Shown here: piece by piece, positions 51,401 through 62,015 of the stretch
How the letters are laid out: each line of letters begins with the position of its first letter
Position numbering within the stretch: the stretch's first letter is position 1
NCBI GenBank assembly: GCA_023362775.1
Contig: JALMGJ010000029.1
Coordinates: 1,764,001 to 1,828,000, forward strand
Source: Charina bottae
Lineage: Eukaryota > Chordata > Lepidosauria > Squamata > Charinaidae
Direction of reading: 5' to 3'
DNA: 64,000 nt
The notes under the pieces: model-generated
Seen by the model: only the letters and a program-made list of their open reading frames with translations
What the model was told of the DNA's origin: nothing
Database searches by the model: none
Position numbers and translations under genes: made by a program

Positions 51401-51620
51401 CAATCTGCGACCCCGACAACGAGCAAAGTGAGAGCGGTGCAAAGATCTCGGGGGTGAAGACCAAGGGAGCCACGGCCGCCGTGATGGAGGGAAGGGTTCA
51501 TGAAGCCCTATCGGAAGGAGGAGACTCGACTGAGGAAGAATTCCAGCCAGTGGGAAACGACAAGAGCCTGTTCTAAGCAGCATTGAAGGGCAGGCAATTA
51601 TAAATAGGCGCGAGGATTCC

Positions 51621-53022
51621 ATGGTGAGTGGAAATTGCCCAGCAATGCTGGTGATACTACAGATAGAGACATTAGGGGATCATGGCAGCATGAATCTAGT
51701 GGGGATGTTGGATTTGGGGTGTACCAGATGTCTCATGCATCCCGCCCTAGTGACTGGACTGAGACTGAAAGTGGGAAGGCTGAAAGAGCCCATCAGTTTC
51801 ATTCAACTTGATGGGATGGAGATGAAAGGGGGCCCAGTAGAGTATTGCACCAAAGTAGTTCGGATGCAAATAGGAAGCCATGAAGAGACTTTGAGATTTA
51901 TAGTGGCTCCTGTTTCTGATCAACCTGTAGTATTGGGACTGGCTTGGTTGCGAGCCCAGAACCCCCAAGTGAATTGGGTCACTGGACAATTAACTTTTGC
52001 CGATGGAATTTATAAAGGGTTAACCCCTGGAGAGAGGAAGGGCAAGCCTGAGCTAATAGGCGCAGCGTCCAAGATTTGGGGGGAAGTGGCAGGAGAGGAG
52101 AACGATCTCATCCCCGTGCAGTACAGAGATTTAAAAGAGGTTGGAGAAGTGGAATGTAACCAGCTCCCACCTCATAGGAAGTCAGACTGTGCTATAGAAC
52201 TGGAACCAGGTGCTGAATTACCCAGAACTAAGCTGTACTCCATGACTCCCAATGAACTGGAGGCGTTGTGGGAGTTCATTGACAAAAACTTAGAACGAGG
52301 GTTCATTCGCCTGGCCACTTCATCAATGGCTGCGCCCATTCTTTTCAGAACCAAGAAGGATGGATCACTGAGATTGTGCACTGATTACCCAGGGTTGAAT
52401 GCTATCTGTACTTCCAATAAATACCCCTTACCACTGATGAAGGACATGCTAGCCCACCTATCAAGGGGGAAGATTTTTACCAAATTAGACTTAAGGGAAG
52501 CATACTTCCGAGTTTGAATTCTGGAGGGAGATGAGTGGAAAACAGCATTTAATTGCCAGCTGGGGTCTTTTGAGTACTTAGTAATGCCCTTTGGATTGAG
52601 GGGGAGCCCTGGGGTCTTCATGCATAAATGAAGTGTTACATGATTTCCTGTACTGGGGGGTGTTAGTCTGTTTATATGATATCCTGATTTATACTGAAAA
52701 AATAGAAGATCATGTGTCTTTGGTGAGGGAAGTGCTGAAACGGTTACTGCAAAATCAATTGTATGCTAAATTGTCAAAATGTGAATTTCATAAGGAGCAA
52801 TTAGATTATCTAGGGTATCGGGTATCAAGCAAAGGGATTGAAATGGATCCAGTGAAGGTGCGAGATCTGGTGGCTTGGGAACCACCTCAAACTAGGAGAC
52901 AGCTACAGAGTTTCTTGAGGTTCACAAATTTTTACCGGCAATTCATCCCCAATTTTGCACAAGTGGCTTTACCTCTCACTGATTTGGGGAGAGTAAGGGG
53001 AAGGGGGAAGTTAGTAGCTTAG
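51621..53022 (+). pseudogene. Ty3/Gypsy pol remnant: protease and reverse transcriptase
   Basis: The protease active site reads MLDLGCTRC at residues 29-37 of the frame at 51621, so the usual D-[ST]-G is D-L-G. RT follows: ICTDYPGLNAI-like block, KLDLREAYF, then an in-frame TGA after YFRV (about 52517). After the stop come YLVMPFGL and, at 52669-52680, CLYD where active elements have YLDD, so a catalytic aspartate is replaced by tyrosine. The end contains LDYLGYRVSSKGIEMDPVKV and FLRFTNFYRQFIPNFAQVAL. Dead. Confidence 0.88.
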
Positions 53023-53024
53023 AA

Positions 53025-53375
53025 CAGAGCTTTCCAAACTGTGTGTTGGGACACGTTAGTGTGTCGGCTGCAGTGTCTGGGTGTGTCGCGGCTGCTGCTG
53101 CCTCCAAGCCCTGCCAGGATTCCACACAGGTCCTAGTGCCTGCCTTGTGCCTTGCTGCCTCCAAACCTGCCCTGCCAGGATTCCACACAGGTCCTAGTGC
53201 CTGCCTTGTGCCTTGCTGCCTCCAAACCTGCTGTGATTCCGCGCAGGTCCTAGTGCCTGCCTTGTGCCCTGCTGTAAGAGTGTGTCGCGAAATGATGCCC
53301 TGCTGTAAGAGTGTGTCGTGAAATGATGCGTGTCTAAAAAGTGTGTCACCAACATGAAAAGTTTGGAAAGCTCTG
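53025..53375. mobile_element. Non-autonomous hAT element, 351 bp, at the gypsy 3' break
   Basis: Starts CAGAGCTTTCCAAACTGTGT and ends AAGTTTGGAAAGCTCTG. Perfect duplication GCTTAGAA at 53017-53024 and 53376-53383. The interior contains about 2.5 tandem copies of a ~70-bp unit (CACACAGGTCCTAGTGCCTG) not found in the sister elements. Confidence 0.94.
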
Positions 53376-53383
53376 GCTTAGAA

Positions 53384-53825
53384 GATCAGGGGAATGCTGT
53401 AGACGTAGTGCTTCATGATACAGTATTCCCCTTAATGACATGGATATGCTTCTTAGGAGGCTAGATGGTACTGCTGTTAGGGTTAGATTATTACTCACAG
53501 CTGGCTGAATGGCCACACACAAAGAGTGCTCATTAACTTCCCAATTATATTCTGAAAAACCAATGCACTGGTTCTCTTAACCAGTCTCCCTGTTTGTTTG
53601 CATTCTTTGAATGAAATGCTTAGGACTGTTAGGTCTGTTCCTTGTGCTGGGATCTGAGATATATGTGAATTCATAGCACATCTAAGGCTTGGAACAGGCT
53701 CAGTTCCTGGCTTTAGAACTGAATTTTGCCAGCAGCTTTCTGACACTTGCATTCTCTGTGTTTTCACACAGATCACACAGGTATATCTTCTGTCTTTTCA
53801 AATTGATATATTATAGTATATTATT
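53384..53825. other. SCUBE1: SCUBE1 intron, unassigned
   Basis: The first bases may be the old flank of the gypsy element. Nothing else recognised. Confidence 0.4.
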
Positions 53826-53840
53826 TTCCAGTATTTGTAA

Positions 53841-54177
53841 AAAGGTAAAGGTAAAGGTACCCCCCGCACATTTGTGCAGTCGTGTCCGACTCTAGGGGCC
53901 GGTGCTCATCTCCGTTTGTTAGCCAAAGAGCCAGCGTTGTCCGAAGACGCTTCCACGGTCATGTGGCCGCATGACACGCGCGGAACGCTGTTACCTACCC
54001 ACCGAAGTGGTACCTATTCATCTACTTGCATTTGCATGCTTTCGAATTGCTAGGTTGGCAAGAGCTAGAGCTAGTGCGGGAGCTCACTCCGCATGCAGGA
54101 CTAGGGATTCGAACCTCCGAACTTGCGATCTTCCGATCAACAAGCCTGGCGTCTTACCCGCTGAGCCACCACGCTCC
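53841..54177 (-). mobile_element. Sauria-type tRNA-derived SINE, full length, young
   Basis: Minus-strand head GCGTGGTGGCTCAGCGGGTA (A box) and GGTTCGAATCC (intact B box). BovB-like tail GAGTCGGACACGACTGCAC, then ACCTTT repeats. Flanked by a perfect 15-bp duplication TTCCAGTATTTGTAA at 53826-53840 and 54178-54192. Confidence 0.94.
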
Positions 54178-54192
54178 TTCCAGTATTTGTAA

Positions 54193-54885
54193 GCTGCCTC
54201 ATTCATTGGTGATGATTCCCTCTTTACACTTTCTTGATAAGATTTAACAACAGGATTAAGTAAAATTAGGTTACTATATGAATTTCATTACCACTGCCTG
54301 GCAGTAATTAAATTATTGTTACCAAAGTAATTTCATATTCTTCTTAATACAAGCTTGTTATTGTTTTCATTACAATTATTTTAATAAAGCTTCCAGCAAA
54401 ACAGTGTTAGCATAGGAAGTGAATTGTTAAGTGTCATTACAGTATAATTATCATTTGTTCCAGAAAAAGAATTATCATGTTGTTGAAGAGAAATCTAACT
54501 GAGCTGATTGTGCATCAACATTCCCTTCAATAAATTTCTGGTGCATTTTAACGTATCCAAGCAATTGGGGGAGCGGGCATTTAGCTCCAGCTTCATGAAA
54601 AATCCAATTTATTGAAATAGACAAAGTGTTAGTCATAGATGAGGAAGACCCAAGCCCAGTCAGTGTCTCTAGCCTACAGATTAGTTGTGAAGATAATAGC
54701 CAAGGTAACCAGTGAACTTAGACTGAATATACAGTTATTGCCTGGAGGGCAGGAGAGTCATGAGACAATATGCAATGTGACACCCATCCATTAGCACCTT
54801 AGATAGACTTGCCCCTACAGGCATAATAATAAACACTGCCCAATCCAACTCAAGCTTCCCAAGCCACTCTGGTTTTTTATTAAAA
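54193..54885. other. SCUBE1: SCUBE1 intron, unassigned
   Basis: No assignable feature. Confidence 0.5.
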
Positions 54886-54893
54886 CCATAGAC

Positions 54894-55216
54894 CAGAGCT
54901 TTCCAAACTGTGTGTCACGACACAAAAGTGTGTCGCCACACACAGCGTGGTGTGTCGCCACACCACCCGGAAGCGGCGGCGCGTGCGTGCACGGTGGCAG
55001 CGGCAGCCGCTGGCGCCGCCACCGTACACACACGCGCTGCCGCACGCCCCCCCGCGCGCGCCGCCGTGCGCGCGTGCACCGCCACACGCCCTCCTGTGTC
55101 GCTGCCGCGCCCACACGCGCTGCCGCACGCCCTTCTGTGTCTCCGCCGCACGCGCGCACCCCTGCCGTGCCGCCGCCGCTAGCGTGTCACTAGCGGCGGC
55201 ACTTTGGAAAGCCCTG
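54894..55216. mobile_element. Non-autonomous hAT element, 323 bp, very GC-rich interior
   Basis: Starts CAGAGCTTTCCAAACTGTGT and ends ACTTTGGAAAGCCCTG. Perfect duplication CCATAGAC at 54886-54893 and 55217-55224. The interior is CpG-dense with repeated CACGCGCTGCCGCACGCCC-like units. Confidence 0.94.
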
Positions 55217-55224
55217 CCATAGAC

Positions 55225-55712
55225 CTTTAGCACTCAGAGCTCTCTAAGTCCATTACACTCCAATTCTCCTTCATCCTTCTTCTCAGAATCCTCGGATGAT
55301 TTCTTAAGACCCCACCTCTAAAGCCAACTCATCTTCAGCCCCATCTTTCTCTCCTATAAGAACCTCTCTTATGAGGACTAAACTCTCTCTGCTCTCCTTA
55401 TCAGCAAACTAGAACTGATGAGGAGAAAGTGCTTCTTTGGATAACTGTATTAAAGTACTGAGAAATTAGGGAAAAGTCATGGTGCCTGCACAAATTTCTC
55501 TGTTTTCTACTTCATTCTTCCTTCATATGAAGTTGGATTTCATAGCTGTGGGGATTTATGGCTATGAAATTAATACAAAGCAATTTATGTTATGAGAAGT
55601 TATCTGTGTTATATGTTCTTAAAGGTGACTAGGAGGAGAAAAGTGCTTTATGTCAATTTGGAGTCCACCTTTCAGATATAGAATTCACAATCATTGGTAC
55701 ACAGAATGGGGT
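55225..55712. other. SCUBE1: SCUBE1 intron, unassigned
   Basis: No assignable feature. Confidence 0.5.
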
Positions 55713-55716
55713 AGGG

Positions 55717-56036
55717 CAAGGGTCGGAAATGGCGGCTCGCGAGCCAAATGCGGCTCTTTGGCCCCTTGAGTGTGGCTCTTCCGCAGGCAGGCGTGGCAGG
55801 CGTGGCGGGGGCAGGTGCGGCAGCGAGTGTGGCGGGGGCAGGCGTGGCAGCGAGTGTGGCGGGGCAGGCACGGCAGCGGGCATGGTGTGTGTGGCTGTGG
55901 GCATACCCCTGGCAACCGCCTAGGCCCAGCCTCTCTTTTTCCTCCGGGGACGGGCTTCACACAGTCTCGCGAGAGTTTGGAAGCCTCCGTCTCCGGCAGT
56001 CATCTTGACGACGGGCACTCTCCCATCGCCTTAACC
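55717..56036. mobile_element. hAT element 5' end (third family) running into GC-rich sequence
   Basis: CAAGGGTCGGAAATGGCGGC followed by TCGCGAGCCAAATGCGGCTC matches the start of a common vertebrate hAT-type element (CAGGGGTCGG, GCGGCTC). A short GGCAGGCGTGGCAGCGAGTG-type minisatellite follows (55790-55880). No 3' inverted end or duplication was seen. The part from 55940 on looks like CpG-rich unique sequence. Confidence 0.6.
55965..55974. promoter_or_regulatory. TCTCGCGAGA palindrome
   Basis: A perfect TCTCGCGAGA in CpG-rich sequence, with a YY1-like CAAGATGAC on the minus strand about 35 bp downstream. Such motifs mark housekeeping promoters; activity here is unknown. Confidence 0.4.
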
Positions 56037-57383
56037 CAGGGCTTTCCAAACTGTGTGTCGACACAATACTGTGTCGCCGGGGGCCCCCAAGTGTGTCGCG
56101 TGACAAGCCGGAAGCGCTGATGAAAATGCCCTCGGTTCTGGCAGGGAGGTGAAAATTGCATGTGCGCGCGCTGCCAGGCCACCCGGAGTGGAAATTCTCT
56201 GCGCCAATCAGCTGTGCGTCGGGAAGCCCGGCAGCCTGCACGCGCGATTTTTGCCTCCCTGCTGGAACCGAGGGCATTTTCGGGGTCCCCGGAGTCTGCC
56301 CTTTCGAAGGGGCAGCGGCGGTGGTGGGCCATCAGTGCTTCCGGGTTCCAGGACGCCGCTGCTTTGCCCCTTTCAAAACTCAATTCCGTGCAGCCAGCAG
56401 GACACCGAGGGAAGGAATGGCGATTAAAGCCTGTTGTTGCGATTTAGCTTCACCTGCCTGCTGCTCCTGAAATGGAAAAGAAGGTTCGATGTTGACTGAT
56501 TTTGGTTCAGGGGCTCACGTGACACCGCTCGGGCAGAAGCCTCTCCGCTGGGTAATGTGTTTGGCCAGCCAGAGGCCGCGCCTCTCGTCCCCCGGGATGC
56601 AGCTGGAGGCGCAGGGCACCTGGGGCTCCCAGTCCGCCGCCTCCCTCACCGGGCAAATGCTTTAATCACCATTCCTTCCCTCAGCGTCCTGCTGGCTGCA
56701 CGGAATTGAGTTTTGAAAGGGCGTCTTGGGGAGCGCCTCTCTCCCTCCTTCAGGGGCTTCGGATCCGGGACTTTTGCAAACGTCCCGAAGCCCCGGGTGT
56801 TCTTTGGGGGGCGCCGCTTCTTCTCGCAGCACCCCAGGACCAAGAACCGTCCCCTCCCCCCATAAATATTTGTATATGCAAAGTAATAGTTCGGTAAACG
56901 CAAACCTGGGAGGAAAACCCAATTACATCTTAAGTTATTCCAGGGCTGTTCCGGGCGAGGGAGGTGGCAGACCGGGAGCCCCGCGCACTCCAGCTGCATC
57001 TCGGTGGGCCAGCCAAACACACTGCCCAGCGGAGAGGCTTCTGCCCACATGGTGTCGCGTGAACCGCTCACAACAAACCCGCGCTTGGCCAGCTGCCCCT
57101 GACCTCGAGTGAGCCTGCCTCGTCTCGGGGCGGAGAGGCAAGGCAGTGGCGCTTTCTGGCGGTGCAGCAAGAGCTCGGCGGGACTCCAAAGGGGACTCAT
57201 GGCAGCAGCTGGTGTCTGCACTGTTCAGCCCGCCTCTCTGCCCTCCTTTGGCACGCGCTGATTGGTGGGGGTGCCTCTTCTTCTGGCTTCCCCCCAATCA
57301 GTGCTTCCGGGTCGTCTGGCGACACACCCAGACCCTGCCGGCGACACAGTAACATGTCGCGACACACAGTTTGGAAAGCTCTG
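56037..57383. mobile_element. Composite GC-rich hAT-like element
   Basis: Begins CAGGGCTTTCCAAACTGTGT and ends CAGTTTGGAAAGCTCTG, the ends of the CAGAGCTTTCC family. The outer flanks (CCTTAACC, GTCTACAG) are not duplicated, so it may be two elements or a rearranged one. The last ~130 bp resemble the element at 30315. The interior holds a long hairpin (56122-56179 with 56226-56281) and two further inverted block pairs (56371-56430 with 56659-56718; about 56516-56653 with 56952-57063). No transposase. Confidence 0.72.
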
Positions 57384-57759
57384 GTCTACAGTGTTACTGG
57401 AATTACTACTCAGTAAAAAAAATCTTCCTGGAGTAATTGTTCACACAGCGTAAGATTGAGTGAATTATTGTACAATTCAAGGTGAAATACCACTGTTGCA
57501 ATTTTGAATTCAGAAGGAAGTCACAGTCATTAGGAAAGGGCCAGAAGTCAAAAGCAAGGAGATAATTGCCACAGTAGGAGGGGAAAAACAGATGTAAATC
57601 AGGATAGTAAATGTAGAACAGACCAAGATTCAGTGACCTGAGATAATAGGCACATGAGGACACAAGAATGTATTACTGTTAGGTTCCAGGATTGTGTCCT
57701 TGACATTTTTATGAGTGAGCTTCTTCTCTTCCAAATTGTTCTAATTCAACATTTTCAGT
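57384..57759. other. SCUBE1: SCUBE1 intron, unassigned
   Basis: No assignable feature. Confidence 0.5.
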
Positions 57760-57769
57760 AAATCTCTTT

Positions 57770-58897
57770 TTGTTGAGCCCAGTCATAGCAAACTTTTACA
57801 TGGAACACTTTGAAAAACAGGCTTTGGAATCGGCACCCATTACACCAACAGTCTGGTTCCGGTTCGTGGATGACACCTTCGCAATTTGGAGTCATACTGA
57901 AGAAGAACTGGAGAGATTTCTGGACCACCTAAACGGCATCCACCCCAATATACAATTCACTATGGAAAAAGAAACTGATGGCAAACTTCCATTTTTAGAT
58001 ACGCTGGTCATACGCAATTCGGACCTCAAACTAGGACACAAAGTATACAGAAAACCCACCCATACAGACCGGTATCTACACAAAAATTCCAATCACCACC
58101 CACGACAAAAGAGAGGCATGATCAAAACCTTGGTGGATCGTGCTAATCGAAACTGTGAAACCCAATTTCTCAACAATGAACTTAACCATCTGAATTGGGT
58201 CCTACAGGCAAATGGCTATTCCAAGAATGAAATAAAAAGAGCCATCAAACCAAGAAAACAACATCCAACTGAAGAAAAACAGCCCCCCACAAACAAAGTA
58301 TTTCTGCCCTACATCAAAGGAGTCACTGACCGCATGGGAAAACTGATGGAAAAACACAACTTTCAAACAGTCTTCAGACCCACCAGAAAAATACAACAAA
58401 TGCTAAAATCAGCAAAAGACAAAAGGGACCCCCGCACCGCTGCAGGAGTATACCGCATACCATGCAGCTGTGGACAAGTATACATTGGAACCACAAAACG
58501 AAGCATTCACACCAGGATAAAAGAACACGAAAGACACTGCAGACTACAGCAACCGGAAAAATCTTCAGTAGCTGAACATGCTCTCAAGCAAACGGGACAC
58601 AAAATCCTATTTGAAAACACAGAAATACTGGACAACACCAAAAGCCACTACACCAGATTATACAGAGAAGCCATTGAAATTCACAAACACCAGCACAGTT
58701 ACAATAAAAAAGAAGAAAGTTTAAAAATTAGCAAAACCTGGCTACCAGTCCTGAAAAACACAGCCTGCAAAAGGTCAACGAACTCAGTCCAACCACCAGG
58801 ACATGGGAATACTTCTCACAATGAACATGCTAATCACGCTCATCAGCCACTCGTTAACATTTCAACACAACAAAAAACCCCACCTAATCTCCTATAA
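57770..58897 (+). CDS. PLE reverse transcriptase C-terminal part plus GIY-YIG endonuclease
   Basis: Open frame of 375 codons with no ATG at its start (it opens on TTG made from the target duplication), so it is a truncated product. RT motif B end LSPVIANFYMEHFE is at 2-15, catalytic FVDD at 32-35 and KLPFLDTLV at 72-80. The GIY-YIG domain shows GVYRIPC at 226-232 with CSCGQVYIG to 240, SIHTRIKEH at 245-253 and the likely catalytic Glu300 in YREAIEIHKH. PLE enzymes nick DNA with GIY-YIG and prime reverse transcription there. Undamaged apart from the 5' loss. Confidence 0.88.
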   Translation: MLSPVIANFYMEHFEKQALESAPITPTVWFRFVDDTFAIWSHTEEELERFLDHLNGIHPNIQFTMEKETDGKLPFLDTLVIRNSDLKLGHKVYRKPTHTDRYLHKNSNHHPRQKRGMIKTLVDRANRNCETQFLNNELNHLNWVLQANGYSKNEIKRAIKPRKQHPTEEKQPPTNKVFLPYIKGVTDRMGKLMEKHNFQTVFRPTRKIQQMLKSAKDKRDPRTAAGVYRIPCSCGQVYIGTTKRSIHTRIKEHERHCRLQQPEKSSVAEHALKQTGHKILFENTEILDNTKSHYTRLYREAIEIHKHQHSYNKKEESLKISKTWLPVLKNTACKRSTNSVQPPGHGNTSHNEHANHAHQPLVNISTQQKTPPNLL

Positions 58898-59088
58898 TTT
58901 AGCTCTATAAATAGAACATTGCCACTCTACCTGGGCACAGAGATTTTGCTTCTATCTGTGCTCCTGCCCTCTGAAGATGCTGGCCACAGATGCTGGCGAA
59001 ACGTTAGGAACCACAACTTCCAGAACACGGCCACACAGCCCGGAAGACCCACAACAGCCATTGAACTCCGGCCGTGAAAGCCTTCGAC
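57772..59088 (+). mobile_element. Penelope-like element, 5'-truncated, recent
   Basis: 1.3 kb from inside the RT to the PLE 3' end (GAACTCCGGCCGTGAAAGCC, TTCGAC). Flanked by a perfect 12-bp duplication AAATCTCTTTTT at 57760-57771 and 59089-59100. The non-coding end after the stop carries the CTGAAGA ... GAAACG motif at 58971-59002. Confidence 0.94.
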
Positions 59089-59100
59089 AAATCTCTTTTT

Positions 59101-60157
59101 TCCCCCTCACTCCCAAGTTGAATCCTAAGGCTACTCTTCTGATATCAATAAGCTGTTGTGTTCACCCTGGGAGGCATTCTAGATCAGTTCAGACAGCAGA
59201 CAGCTGGTCTCTTACTCAACTGTTCTTTGGATAGATGACAGTTCCTGAATGATCTCCTCCTCATTCAATTTGTCTAAAGGCCTTTCTACACCACAGCCTT
59301 AAGTTGCTTGTCTCCTCTACATAAGCCAGCTAGAAATGAAGCCACTTAAGAAATTCCTGTTTGGATTTCAACCCTTTCCTTAATGATCTCGCATTCTGCT
59401 AGGACTGAATTTACCACAGCCCTGATTGGTGTATTCCCTTCCTGGACTGTTGGGAGGGAATTCTACATTTTTACCATTTTTCTTGTCAGTTTTGCTAATG
59501 GGGAAATTGGGAAAACTCTTGTCAATTTCACCTGCTTTTTTTAAGGGTTCTATTGCTAAAAAGAAAAATGACAGGTCCACTGTTCCACTGGTGAACTTGT
59601 AAAAAAAATGGAGGGGAAGAAGCGTTCTTGCCACAGCACACAGTAACCAACTGGATGGAGGTGTTTACCAGCATCCAGCTGGCACAGCAGGTGAATTCAG
59701 CAGCTCTGTTTGAGCTGACACAGATCAGAAAATGCTACTTTTGAACCATAACATAAAGAGACAGGGAGAGGTACCCTTCCTGGAGGCTGGGGGCAAGTAG
59801 AAGAGAACACTGTGCCTTCCTGCCCTCCAGAAACAGTCAGTGGCCCCCACTCATGCTGGGAAAAGTTGGTCATGCAGATCAGCCCACAATCACTTTGATT
59901 CATGACAACTGCATTATATTACTCATGCTAAATCTGATTAATGCCTCTTTCTTCATATAAGAATGGATTGTTGTCTATGGATATTTAGTTTTTTGTTGTA
60001 TGCTGATGACCATCATTTATAAAAGTTTCCAACTTGAATGTTTGGTCTAATTTCCAAAGTTGAGTATTACGAGCCTCATTAGTATAGCTAATAAGTGTGT
60101 TTTGTACTTACAGTTCTAACACTAGTTCTCAGTTCTTCTAGATAAATCACTTCCAAC
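59101..60157. other. SCUBE1: SCUBE1 intron, unassigned
   Basis: No assignable feature between the two PLEs. Confidence 0.5.
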
Positions 60158-60169
60158 AGAAATGGCATT

Positions 60170-61618
60170 GTATTGTCGAAGGCTTTCACAGCCGGAGTTC
60201 GATGGCTGTTGTGGGTCTTCCGGGCTGTGTGGCCGTGTTCTGGAAGTTGTGGTTCCTAGTGGTTTCAATGGGAGAATGAGTTCTACGAACAGATGGATGG
60301 CGTTGCCATGGGAAGCCCCCTGAGCCCAGTCATAGCAAACTTTTACATGGAACACTTTGAAAAACAGGCTTTGGAATCGGCACCCATTACACCAACAGTC
60401 TGGTTCCGGTTCGTGGATGACACCTTCGCAATTTGGAGTCATACTGAAGAAGAACTGGAGAAATTTTTGGACCACCTAAACGGCATCCACCCCAATATAC
60501 AATTCACTATGGAAAAAGAAACTGATGGCAAACTTCCATTTTTAGATACGCTGGTCATACACAAACCAGACCTCAAACTAGGACACAAAGTATACAGAAA
60601 ACCTACCCATATAGACCGGTATCTGCACAAAAATTCCAATCACCACCCACGACAAAAGAGAGGCATGATCAAAACCTTGGTGGATCGTGCTAATCGAAAC
60701 TGTGAAACCCAATTTCTCAACAATGAACTTAACCATCTGAATTGGGTCCTGCAGGCGAATGGCTATTCCAAGAATGAAATAAAAAGAGCCATCAAACCAA
60801 GAAAACAACATCCAACTGAAGAAAAACAGCCCCCCACAAACAAAGTATTCCTGCCCTACATCAAAGGAGTCACTGACCGCATGGGAAAACTGATGGAAAA
60901 ACACAACTTTCAAAAGTCTTCAGACCCACCAGGAAAATACAACAAATGCTAAAATCAGCAAAAGACAAAAGGGACCCCCACACCGCTACAGGAGTATACC
61001 GCATACCATGCAGCTGCGGACAAGTATACATCGGAACCACAAAATGAAGCATTCACACCAGGATAAAAGAACATGAAAGACACTGCAGACTACAGCAACC
61101 GGAAAAATCTTCAGTAGCTGAACATGCTCTCAAGCAAACGGGACACAAAATCCTATTTGAAAACACAGAAATACTGGACAACACCAAAAGCCACTACACC
61201 AGATTATACAGAGAAGCCATTGAAATTCACAAACACCAGCACAGTTACAATAAAAAAGAAGAAAGTCTAAAAATTAGCAAAACCTGGCAACCACTCCTGA
61301 AAAACAGCCTGCAAAAGGTCAACAAACTCAGTCCAACCACCAGGACATGGGAATACTTCTCACAATGAACATGCTAATCACGCTCATCAGCCACTCGTTA
61401 ACATTTCAACACAACAAAAAAAACCCCACCTAATCTCCTATAACTTAGCTCTATAAATAGAAAACAAACAAAACATTGCCACTCTACCTGGGCACAGAGA
61501 TTTTGCTTCTGTCTGTGCTCCTGCCCTCTGAAGATGCTGGCCACAGGTGCTGGCGAAACGTTAGGAACCACAACTTCCAGAACACGGCCACACAGCCCGG
61601 AAGACCCACAACAGCCAT
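60170..61618 (+). mobile_element. Penelope-like element with inverted 5' end
   Basis: Starts with about 88 bp of PLE end sequence in minus orientation (GTATTGTCGAAGGCTTTCAC to GAAGTTGTGGTTCCTA), then a 5'-truncated sense RT/GIY-YIG body and the direct 3' end. Flanked by a 12-bp duplication AGAAATGGCATT at 60158-60169 and 61619-61630. The body is about 97% like the 57772 copy by eye. Confidence 0.94.
60293..61318 (+). pseudogene. PLE RT plus GIY-YIG, frameshifted
   Basis: The frame opens at MDGVAMGSPLSPVIANFYME (motif B, more complete than in the sister copy) and keeps FVDD. It loses one base near 60914 (TTTCAAAAG against TTTCAAACAG), ending the frame at 60952. The endonuclease part has a CGA-to-TGA stop just after YIGTTK (about 61045) and a 2-bp loss near 61305. 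Confidence 0.9.
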
Positions 61619-61689
61619 AGAAATGGCATTTTTCCTGAAAGTAGCAATTTCCTCTAAAAGTTCTTTATTCTTTGATTAGCTAGCTGCAT

Positions 61690-61981
61690 TTGGATTTTAC
61701 TTTACACCAATGCCGGTTGGTGTGTTGCCGCAGGAAAAACTTTGGAAAGCCCTGCTTTAGTGTGTCGCAACACACAGTCTGGTGTGTCACCACACAACCC
61801 GGAAGTGGCAGCGGGGGCGCACCATCAGCGCTTCCGCGTTTTAGCAGAGGCCGCCGCTGCCGCCGTGCATGCCCCTGCCCCCACGCGTCCCCCGCACCAC
61901 CGCCGTGCACGCCCCTGCCCCCCCGCGCGCCGCCGCTGCCACCATTGGTGTCTTGCCAACGGCGGCACTTTAGAAAGCACT
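61690..61981. mobile_element. Fragmented hAT elements of the CAGAGCTTTCC family
   Basis: A 3' end (GGAAAAACTTTGGAAAGCCCTG-like, near 61733-61754) is followed at once by the subterminal part of another copy (GTGTGTCGCAACACACAGTC) and a GC-rich interior with GCGCTTCCGCGTTTTAGC. It ends CACTTTAGAAAGCAC. No intact pair of ends or duplication. Confidence 0.7.
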
Positions 61982-62015
61982 AACTTAGATGAACAGATAT
62001 GGAAAATGAAAATCT

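Larger units (their letters stand above)
49579..53016 (+). mobile_element. Ty3/Gypsy retrotransposon, defective, 3' half missing
   Basis: Order 5' LTR, gag, protease, reverse transcriptase as in Metaviridae; the gag resembles the sushi-ichi type related to vertebrate RTL genes. RNase H, integrase and a 3' LTR were not found. RT homology fades just before a hAT insertion at 53025. Several stops and shifts; inactive. Confidence 0.88.

Noticed and set aside
54880..57300. Many overlapping Ala/Arg-rich frames in GC-rich DNA
   Set aside because: They are present in all frames, overlap each other and coincide with hAT interiors. No family resemblance.
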